18,908 bases of DNA from Lentisphaeria bacterium (GTDB taxonomy: Bacteria > Verrucomicrobiota > Lentisphaeria > Oligosphaerales > Oligosphaeraceae). Made by a program: the position numbers and the translations under genes. The notes beneath the pieces were generated by a model. It was not told the DNA's origin. It worked only from the letters and a program-made list of their open reading frames with translations, and searched no databases. Shown here piece after piece: positions 12,855-18,908 of the stretch; within the stretch, counting starts at the first letter, position 1; each line of letters opens with the position of its first letter. The stretch covers positions 1-18,908 of the forward strand of contig JAKSPA010000005.1 of assembly GCA_024405235.1 (NCBI GenBank), given 5' to 3'.

Positions 12855-15505
12855 TAGTGCAATTCGTTATTGTCAAGGCGTTTCTGAAGCGCCTTGATCG
12901 TCTTCTCTACAGTTGGATAATCTCTGTAGAGAAAGCCGTATTCCTGAAACCATGCGGAATTCGCCAGCAGGGCGGCGGTCTCTTCGCGCTTGACAAGCGT
13001 TCGTTCCACTCCGATGACAAGCGGCGTGTCCGGATGCCTTTCAAGCCATGCGAGACGTTCAGCTAGGCCGCGCGGGTGCCATCTGTGGAACAGTTCAAGA
13101 TGAATGGTCGCACGCGATTTCTTTTTCCTGAAGCTGAAGTCAGGGAAGATTATTTCGCTTCCTGCGCCTTTGATGAAAGGCGAATCTTCCACAATCTTCC
13201 ATTGAAGCGTGCCGTAGTTCTCCTGAAGGTGCTGTTGGAAAAGTCGAATTTCGTCTGGAATGTATGCGGAAAACTGGTGGTATGGACATTTTAGGCCGAC
13301 GGTGTCGTCAAGTTTCAGCGTGACATCCCTTTCATCCCATTCGATTTGCGCTTCAAGGTTCCATTTCCGCATCGTGCAGACGGCGGGAAAGAAGGTCGCA
13401 AGCTGCAGGCCGTATTTACGCCCCTGGTCAAGCACTGACGCAGGACCATCGACCTGCATTTCCAGCCATCGCAGACCACATGAGTCGCGTTCTTCCTTTG
13501 CGATGTTGCGCACATCGGCGAGCAGCTGAAAGAAGCGGAGATACTGACAGAGGCGGCGCAGGCGCGGCGCATCATCGCTGCCGACCTGTATTCTCATTGA
13601 TTTCGCATTCATGAGAATCGCCTGCACAATTCCCGTGTTGTATCTTTCAAGCAATTGCTCTGCAGTCAATTCGTCGAAATTCAGAAGACTATCGTTTTCC
13701 GGAAGGTCGCCGTACAACTGGCCGCCGTCCAGCAGTGCGTTGGCGGGACAGAGCGTCCGCAGTTCGGCGTGCCAACAAAGGTCCTTTGGCAATGGCGCAT
13801 CTCCTTTGAGAAGCGCCGCCGACGCCAGAAAAAGTTCGCGTCTTAGGGCAGGGTAGTCCAATTTCGAGAGCGAAGAGAATTCGCATTGGTCGTCCAGCAG
13901 TTTTATCAGCGCCTGAGCGAAACGCGGGTTCGTCGAATCGGTGATTATCGGCTTGAGGTATTCATCTATTTCCCCATGTTGCGCGCGGGATGATGCCGCG
14001 TCGCGGTAGATCTCCAGCAGTTGCTCGCACTGGAGAAGGTTTTGCTGAGTCGGCTGGACAAAGCGCGGGTGTATATTCCCCTGACGGCACGTCGCGCTGA
14101 CAAATGGCTTGGTTGGCGGCCCCTCGGTTTTCTGCGAATTGCCGTATGCAGGCTGCATTCTGCGCCGTTCCGATATGTAGGTCTCGCCTGTCTTCTCGCT
14201 GATGAGTTCGTAGAGCAGGGCGGTTTTGCCAGGCGAGGGACGCAATATTCTTCCAAGACGCTGAACATGTTCGCGCACGGAACCAGAGCCAGAGACGATG
14301 ATTCCGACGTTTGCGGCTGGAACGTCCACGCCTTCGTTCAGGACTTTGCTTGTCACCAGAACCGGATAGTCTCCGCGCCTGAAGCAATCCAGAAAGTCCA
14401 TTCGCTCGGCGGTTTTCGTGTGGTGCGTGATCACAGGCAGCGCGAAGAGATTTCCGAGCAGATAGGCGGTCGCGTTGTCGGCGGTGAAGATGATCGTTCT
14501 GTCATGACGGTGCGCTTCCAGAAGTTCCGCGACCATTTTGAATTTGGAGCGCGGCGATCTTGATATGCGCTTTTGCTCCATGTAGGCCTGAAATGCCGCG
14601 CGGCCTTCACGCGATCTGGCGCATGCGTGCAGGAAGTTGTTCCAGCCCTGGCTGCTTCCGAACGATATGCGCTGCTTGCGGACGAAGGATGTGTAGATTT
14701 CGCGTGCGCGCTGGTAGTCCTGCTGTTCATCTTCGTCCAGCTGCGTGTAGATGGGAATGGTTTCGTATGGCGCAAGAACCGTCTCTTCAGGAAGGTCGGT
14801 GATCTCCTTTCTGTAGCAAATCGGTCCGAGAAGCGAAGCGTATTCCGCATGCAGTCCGTCAGGCCGTTCGGGAGTGGCGGTCAGCCCAAGACGATAGGGC
14901 GCGATGCACATTTTAGCGATTTGCGAATACGCCGCGCCAGGCAGGTGATGGCATTCGTCAACCACAAGCATACCAAAGCGGTCGCCATTGGAATTCATGG
15001 AGAGCAGTGCCGAATCGTATGTCGAAACCGTGATGTCTTGTATGTCGTGGCTTCCGCCGCCAAGGGTGCCGATCGGACAGCCGAATGCGTTCTTCAATTG
15101 CAGCGCCCACTGCGCCAGAAGGTCCAGAGTAGGCACGACAACAAGCGTGGAGCGCTTGCTGCTCGCTATCGCCATCTGAGCCAAAAAGGACTTCCCTGTG
15201 CCTGTCGGAAGGACGACGATGCCGCGGCGAATGTTCTTCTCCCACGCCTTGAGCGCTTCACGCTGGTAGAAACGTGGCTCGCGCCACAGTTTTGCAGAGA
15301 GGTCGAGTGTGTTGTACCGACGCGCCTGGTCATCGTATGGAATCTTGCTTCTGTAGAGGCTCAGGAGTATAGACGCATAATCGCCTGCCGAGGCGCGATA
15401 GGCCTGGACGCGACTGTCGTATCGGCAATAGTCGCCTATTCCGGCAGGAAGCTCTCCTTCGCATGTGATTAGCAGCGTGCTTGATTGGAAACGAATGGTC
15501 AGCAT
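12854..15505 (-). CDS. XPB-type helicase fused to Bax1/DUF790-type nuclease
   Basis: The 883-residue protein joins two proteins known from archaea. The N-terminus (about 1-75, with YDSRVQAYRASAGDYASIL) resembles the damage-recognition domain of archaeal XPB. A superfamily 2 helicase follows, with Walker A PTGTGKS (100-106), the DECHH box (183-187), TATPERPDG (209-217), EGVDVP (391-396) and motif VI QRLGRILRP (415-423). From about 460 the chain resembles Bax1 (DUF790), ending in a PD-(D/E)xK-like nuclease core: IIFPDFSF at 785-792 (D789) and IHLELFHRWHPRGLAERLAWL at 801-821 (E804). In archaea XPB unwinds and Bax1 cuts damaged DNA as partners in excision repair. Here both activities would be on one chain in the cytoplasm. 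It starts 6 bases after the kinase stop. The helicase call is firm; the Bax1 call rests on motif resemblance. Confidence 0.85.
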   Translation of the reverse strand: MLTIRFQSSTLLITCEGELPAGIGDYCRYDSRVQAYRASAGDYASILLSLYRSKIPYDDQARRYNTLDLSAKLWREPRFYQREALKAWEKNIRRGIVVLPTGTGKSFLAQMAIASSKRSTLVVVPTLDLLAQWALQLKNAFGCPIGTLGGGSHDIQDITVSTYDSALLSMNSNGDRFGMLVVDECHHLPGAAYSQIAKMCIAPYRLGLTATPERPDGLHAEYASLLGPICYRKEITDLPEETVLAPYETIPIYTQLDEDEQQDYQRAREIYTSFVRKQRISFGSSQGWNNFLHACARSREGRAAFQAYMEQKRISRSPRSKFKMVAELLEAHRHDRTIIFTADNATAYLLGNLFALPVITHHTKTAERMDFLDCFRRGDYPVLVTSKVLNEGVDVPAANVGIIVSGSGSVREHVQRLGRILRPSPGKTALLYELISEKTGETYISERRRMQPAYGNSQKTEGPPTKPFVSATCRQGNIHPRFVQPTQQNLLQCEQLLEIYRDAASSRAQHGEIDEYLKPIITDSTNPRFAQALIKLLDDQCEFSSLSKLDYPALRRELFLASAALLKGDAPLPKDLCWHAELRTLCPANALLDGGQLYGDLPENDSLLNFDELTAEQLLERYNTGIVQAILMNAKSMRIQVGSDDAPRLRRLCQYLRFFQLLADVRNIAKEERDSCGLRWLEMQVDGPASVLDQGRKYGLQLATFFPAVCTMRKWNLEAQIEWDERDVTLKLDDTVGLKCPYHQFSAYIPDEIRLFQQHLQENYGTLQWKIVEDSPFIKGAGSEIIFPDFSFRKKKSRATIHLELFHRWHPRGLAERLAWLERHPDTPLVIGVERTLVKREETAALLANSAWFQEYGFLYRDYPTVEKTIKALQKRLDNNELH

Positions 15506-15511
15506 CTGTCG

Positions 15512-17743
15512 TCAGTTCAAGGTGACGTCGTTTTCCAGCAGTTTGAATATTCGCGTCAGCGATTGTATGAAGCCCAGAATCATCGTCTGGCCATCTTCTC
15601 TGCGATTTTCGCGGAATGCGTCCATCATGGCGACTGTCTGTTCGGAATGCTCCAGAAGTCCTATTGCCGCAAGTTGCCCTTTCAGGCGATGCAGCAGCGT
15701 CAGCGTCTCTTGAGCGTTGCCTTGCTGAGCATATCCGAGAAGGTTGTCAAGCATTGGGCGCCAATCGGTCAGCGTCTGCGCGAGAAGCATTTTGATTTCG
15801 CCTAGCGACAGTTGATATTGTTCGCGCATGAAGTCGTGCATTCTGCGCACGGTTGCCGCTTCGGGAGATTCGGAGAGTTCTCTCTCCTCTTCGCGCAATT
15901 CGCGTTCTGGCGTGATGTCAAGCGCGTCAGCTATGCACAGCAGGAGTTGATCGCGTTCGAAAGGCTTCGGAATGAATCCCGTGGAACCTGCGCCGAGGGC
16001 CTTTTCGACGTCCTTCTGGTAGGCGGAGGCCGTCAATGCGATGATGGCCGTCGTTGCGGAATCTGGCAGTTTGCGGATTTCGCGTATGGCGGTGTAGCCG
16101 TCCATTATCGGCATCTGTATGTCCATGAAAATGAGATCGAAGTGCTGCTGCTTGCACAGTTCCAGCGCCTCTCGGCCGTTTTCTGCCGTGCGGTATGGAA
16201 GTCCGACCGACTGGCAGATGGTTTCAAGCAGGAAGAGATTCGTCAATGTGTCGTCGACGAGCAGTGCCCAGTGCTTCTTCAATTCGGTTCGCGGCAATTT
16301 GACATGATACAGGTCGGAAAGATGAACCTGTTCTTCTGGTTTGGAGGCGGCGCATTTCAGCGTGAAGAAGAAGGCGCTGCCCTCTCCTGGATTGCTTCGC
16401 ACTTGCAGATTCCCGCCCAGAAGTTCCACCAGCGAATGCGAGATTGTCAGGCCAAGGCCCGTGCCGCCGTATCGTCTGGCGATGGAAATATCGGCCTGGT
16501 TGTATGGCTTGAAAAGAAGGCTTTGCTCATGCTGAGTCATGCCTATGCCCGAATCCCTTACGCAGAAATCGACCTTTAGTGCATCGCCTTCGCTGTTTAC
16601 CGCTATTTCAAGAGAGACTGAACCGCGCTCTGTGAATTTGACGGCGTTGCCAAGAAGATTGTCCAGAATCTGTCGGAGCATGGACGGGTCGGTGCGTAGA
16701 AGCACGGCGTCTTCTCCATTGAACAGCAGTTGGACTTTGACTTGCTTGCCACGGGCGGACTGCTTCGCAAGCGCAACGCGCTCTTCCGCAAAACTGCGCA
16801 AGTCGAATGTGACTTCCGATGGCGCAAGTTTTCCTGCACGCAATTTCGTAAAGTCGAGAATTTCGTTGATGACGTGCGTCAAACCCTTCGCGCTGGATTC
16901 GATTATCCTCAGATATTGTTTCTGCTGGTCGTTCAGTTGAGTCTCCTTCAAATTCGAGAGGAAACCAAGCAGGCCATTCATCGGCGTGCGAATCTCGTGG
17001 GACATCGTCGCAATGAAATTCTCTCTTGAATGGCTTTCCTGACGCACGCGTCGCAGTATCTCTTCTATCCCCTCGATGAAGAACGGATCATCCTTTGCGC
17101 CCGCACGTCTCGTGGAGATCTCATGTCCTTCGAGCAATTGGTCGGTAGGCAGTGAAAGGTAGTTTCCGATTGTTCGCTTCTGTTGCTCCTTCTCCATGTA
17201 CATATTATATATGATATATGCTCCGAGCACTAGCAGCGGCATCGGCCACAGCCATCCGAATATTCCGCAAAGTATCGTGTAGGTCTGCAGGGACGCGGTC
17301 CCTTCTTCGATTAGCGCTTCCGCCTGATTCAGAAGCTCCCAGATTTCTTCAAGGCGCTTCGGAACTTCGCGCGATTCAGTGATCGGACGAAGCGATATTC
17401 TGATTCCGCTGTCAATTTCTTCCAGCCGCGTCATCAGTTTCCAATCCGCTTCGCGCAGGACGACACGCTGGCGCAATATCTCGTCCTGGCTGGCCTGCAC
17501 TTTCCGCAAACGCTCTAGCGCCGCTTCGCGCTTGTCGCTTCGGCCCGCCCGCTGCGCGTCAAGCGCGCTCTGCGCCAGAAGCAGCTCCTGCTTCCAGCCA
17601 GTCTGGAGGTTGTTGAGCAACGGCGGAAGTTGTCCCGCCACAGACAGGCGGCTTCTCAGAAAGTGGCCCAGAAGCAATGCGCCCAGAAGGTATGCCGCAA
17701 GGCAGATTCCGTAGGTGAGTTGTCTGTGTGTGAGATTCCGCAT
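15512..17743 (-). CDS. Hybrid sensor histidine kinase with REC and HPt domains
   Basis: The 743-residue protein is a BarA-like phosphorelay kinase. Two membrane helices (about 11-28 and 156-180) bracket a periplasmic segment of about 125 residues that is rich in helical, charged heptads and probably forms a helix-bundle sensor. The cytoplasmic part has HisKA with MSHEIRTPMNG (247-257, phospho-acceptor H249), HATPase with the N-box DNLLGNAVKF (361-370), DSGIGM (397-402) and GGTGLGLTIS (426-435), a receiver with acidic pocket D497/D498, acceptor D541 in MDIQMPIMDGY and K593, and a C-terminal HPt with LLHRLKGQLAAIG (683-695, H685). Phosphate should pass H249 to D541 to H685 and then to an unlinked response regulator; none is in the window. 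It follows a terminator, so it is the first gene of the long block, but I cannot place its promoter. Confidence 0.93.
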   Translation of the reverse strand: MRNLTHRQLTYGICLAAYLLGALLLGHFLRSRLSVAGQLPPLLNNLQTGWKQELLLAQSALDAQRAGRSDKREAALERLRKVQASQDEILRQRVVLREADWKLMTRLEEIDSGIRISLRPITESREVPKRLEEIWELLNQAEALIEEGTASLQTYTILCGIFGWLWPMPLLVLGAYIIYNMYMEKEQQKRTIGNYLSLPTDQLLEGHEISTRRAGAKDDPFFIEGIEEILRRVRQESHSRENFIATMSHEIRTPMNGLLGFLSNLKETQLNDQQKQYLRIIESSAKGLTHVINEILDFTKLRAGKLAPSEVTFDLRSFAEERVALAKQSARGKQVKVQLLFNGEDAVLLRTDPSMLRQILDNLLGNAVKFTERGSVSLEIAVNSEGDALKVDFCVRDSGIGMTQHEQSLLFKPYNQADISIARRYGGTGLGLTISHSLVELLGGNLQVRSNPGEGSAFFFTLKCAASKPEEQVHLSDLYHVKLPRTELKKHWALLVDDTLTNLFLLETICQSVGLPYRTAENGREALELCKQQHFDLIFMDIQMPIMDGYTAIREIRKLPDSATTAIIALTASAYQKDVEKALGAGSTGFIPKPFERDQLLLCIADALDITPERELREEERELSESPEAATVRRMHDFMREQYQLSLGEIKMLLAQTLTDWRPMLDNLLGYAQQGNAQETLTLLHRLKGQLAAIGLLEHSEQTVAMMDAFRENRREDGQTMILGFIQSLTRIFKLLENDVTLN

Positions 17744-17803
17744 ATATTGCCTGTTCTTTGGTTCGTAAGGTGGATTTTTAGAAGCGAGTCGTCTTTCCGC
17801 AAA

Positions 17804-17844
17804 TAAAAAAACGGGGCAGTCTAAGTCTAGCCTGTCCCGTTTTC
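17804..17844 (-). terminator. Rho-independent terminator of the GLVN-repeat gene
   Basis: Read on the minus strand, AAAACGGGACAG and CTGCCCCGTTTT form a 12-base stem with one A-C mismatch. The 12-base loop can itself fold by CTA/TAG, and seven T then follow (plus-strand A-run near 17804-17811). It lies about 110 bases after the stop codon of the repeat protein and ahead of the kinase gene, so it ends the former transcript. Confidence 0.85.
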
Positions 17845-17952
17845 ATTCTCATGAATCAATTGTCAGCAGTCGCTTTGTCTGGCATTTTCCGACAAAGATT
17901 TCATCATGGGACAATTGAGTATGGAGAATGTGTCGAATGTCTTGGTAGCTTC

Positions 17953-18492
17953 TTAGAAGCACATGTTAACAACAGGGAAGAAGGGCAGGGTGGATTTGGT
18001 CGCGATGTTTATGAGACCAATCTGAACGCCTTGGAGAAATTCCGTGTAGTTGACCAGACCGATCTGGAGGCCGTGGAATTCCAGAGAGGTGTTGACAAGA
18101 CCGACTTCAAGGCCGTTCGCCTGCTGAGCGGTGGAGTTCACCAGACCGACGACGATTCCGCTGGAGGTCTCGGCAAGATTCACGAGACCGACCTGAATGC
18201 CGGAGAAGCTTCCCGTTGTCTTGTTGAAGAGGTTGATCTGCAGCGCGGAGACATGCGCCTCGAGGTCGCTTGTCTGCTCGCGGGAAATGGAGACAAGACC
18301 AAGATCCAGACCGGTGACCTGGCAGTTGCTGCCGTAGGGCAGATTCAGTTTCAGACCGGAAACTGAAATTTCGGGCGGAACAAGCTGCATGCGGGGAGAC
18401 CAGACACTCAGCTGGAACGCGGTGTTGTCGAATGCGGAGGCGATTCCGGCGGTCATGAGCGCCAGAGCAAAAATCAGAAGGGCTTTCTTCAT
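17953..18492 (-). CDS. Secreted GLVN-repeat protein (LA_2272 surface-repeat-like)
   Basis: The 179-residue protein has a clear signal peptide, MKKALLIFALALMTAGIASA, with cleavage after residue 20. The second half is a tandem repeat of 14-15 residues with the core G-[IL]-x-[VI]-G-L-[VI]-N, starting at residues 98, 112, 127, 141 and 155, plus a degenerate copy at 61 (GLDLGLVS). This fits the LA_2272-type surface repeat family, as does the ending LPFFPVVNMCF. Such repeats should stack as beta-strands, either as a small solenoid or as outer-membrane hairpins. The terminal Phe is typical of outer-membrane beta-proteins. The function is unknown; surface or outer-membrane location is inferred. It is a single-gene unit with its own terminator and a divergent neighbour. 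Confidence 0.8.
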   Translation of the reverse strand: MKKALLIFALALMTAGIASAFDNTAFQLSVWSPRMQLVPPEISVSGLKLNLPYGSNCQVTGLDLGLVSISREQTSDLEAHVSALQINLFNKTTGSFSGIQVGLVNLAETSSGIVVGLVNSTAQQANGLEVGLVNTSLEFHGLQIGLVNYTEFLQGVQIGLINIATKSTLPFFPVVNMCF

Positions 18493-18641
18493 GAGATGAA
18501 TCTTTTTTTAGGGTGGAGTTGCTATTGAATAGACGACAATTTTCGTTATGTACTATAAAGTTAATAGCATTTTCGCGTTTTGCTTATCATTGACTCAAAA
18601 TTTCTGCATTTAATTTCGGATTTTGTTGACGAGTGTCAGAT

Positions 18642-18656
18642 GGACTTAAAAAGTCC
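18642..18656. promoter_or_regulatory. Palindrome in the divergent intergenic region
   Basis: GGACTT and AAGTCC flank a 3-base AAA spacer, giving a 15-base palindrome 21 bases before the first possible recombinase ATG. It may be an operator or a small hairpin next to the ribosome binding site. The 185-base divergent region (18493-18677) is AT-rich and must hold promoters for both genes. A TTGACT at 18590 and a TATAGT (minus strand, 18552-18557) are present, but I could not pair either with a convincing partner box. Confidence 0.35.
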
Positions 18657-18677
18657 GCGGAGAATGACGGCATTTCC

Positions 18678-18908
18678 ATGCGAGATTATCTTATGGATAT
18701 GAGACAAAGTTCAATGCCATATCTTAAAGAGTTTCTGGAGTATGTTCTGCTGGAACGTGGCTTGGCGCGGAAAACCGTAGATGCCTATAGAAATGATCTC
18801 GTGCTCTTCGGAGATTTTCTCGAAAAGAATTCCATTGCGGACGTGAACGAGATTACGCGCGATACCATCCGCGCCTTCCTCGCCGCAGAACAGGAGCGCG
18901 GAATGGCG
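18678..18908 (+). CDS. Tyrosine recombinase (XerC/XerD-type), N-terminal part only
   Basis: The only plus-strand gene; 77 codons are visible and the frame is open at the window end. The encoded segment PYLKEFLEYVLLERGLARKT (residues 14-33), followed by VDAYRNDLVLFGDFLEKN and ITRDTIRAFLAAEQERGMA, is the N-terminal SAM-like core-binding domain of Xer-type integrases. The catalytic domain with the R-H-R-Y residues lies beyond the window. XerC or XerD, which resolve chromosome dimers, is more likely than a phage integrase because of the short compact N-terminus, but it cannot be settled. Start choice is uncertain: in-frame ATGs occur at 18678, 18693, 18699 and 18714. A GGAG at 18659-18662 is nearest to 18678 but 15 bases away, longer than usual. 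Confidence 0.85.
   Translation, partial: MRDYLMDMRQSSMPYLKEFLEYVLLERGLARKTVDAYRNDLVLFGDFLEKNSIADVNEITRDTIRAFLAAEQERGMA

Noticed and set aside
14573..15472. Plus-strand open frame of 299 codons opposite the helicase
   Set aside because: It lies wholly antisense to a gene with clear helicase motifs, resembles no family, and has composition expected of a mirror frame in moderately GC-rich coding DNA.
15812..16579. Plus-strand open frame of 255 codons opposite the histidine kinase
   Set aside because: Antisense to well-defined kinase and receiver motifs and has no recognisable domain.
17200..17222. TATAAT-like AT-rich stretch inside the kinase gene
   Set aside because: It encodes the end of the second membrane helix and following Tyr/Met/Asn residues; no -35 box or downstream gene start goes with it.
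1..18908. Mobile element, CRISPR array or tRNA/rRNA gene
   Set aside because: I looked for transposase-like frames, regularly spaced repeats and cloverleaf-like segments and saw none; the single recombinase looks Xer-like rather than part of an island.

Overview
The window holds one long run of minus-strand genes (about 18.5 kb to 1) plus the start of one plus-strand gene at the right edge. I read 16 protein-coding genes, two of them cut by the window ends. I see no RNA gene, CRISPR array or insertion sequence. The organism looks like a Gram-negative bacterium of the PVC group, most likely a Lentisphaerota/Victivallales-type or related Verrucomicrobia-type genome. Hints are a cytoplasmic GH106-like glycosidase, a secreted GH123/DUF4091-type glycosidase, a surface-repeat protein and an RNase HIII, with moderate G+C. 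This placement is inference from gene content, not from a marker gene.

Right edge (17.75-18.9 kb): a divergent intergenic region separates the N-terminal part of a tyrosine recombinase (plus strand) from a small secreted protein built of GLVN repeats (minus strand). The repeat gene is closed by a clear rho-independent terminator at 17804-17844, which separates it from the next transcription unit.

Main block (17.74-7.5 kb and on to 2.25 kb, minus strand): the genes are packed with overlaps or gaps of a few bases. In transcription order they are: hybrid sensor histidine kinase (HisKA-HATPase-REC-HPt); a single-chain fusion of an XPB-type helicase to a Bax1/DUF790-type nuclease; a secreted DUF4091/GH123-like glycosidase; a TIGR02757/DUF2400 protein; lipoate-protein ligase; a small putative lipoprotein with a coiled coil; a PhnP-like metallo-hydrolase; and a multi-pass GT-C glycosyltransferase. 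After a 145-base gap with inverted repeats come a small membrane protein, RNase HIII, a sugar-isomerase-like TIM barrel, a flavin reductase and RsmG. The 78-base gap before the flavin reductase holds three mutually complementary segments that look like a two-state RNA switch.

Left edge (<1-2086): a GH106/alpha-L-rhamnosidase-like glycoside hydrolase with its own promoter, truncated by the window end.

The genes do not form one pathway. Housekeeping functions (rRNA methylation, RNase H, lipoylation), DNA repair and glycan breakdown are mixed in one co-directional block. The most notable item is the helicase-nuclease fusion, a one-polypeptide counterpart of the archaeal XPB-Bax1 repair pair, sitting 6 bases downstream of a sensor kinase.
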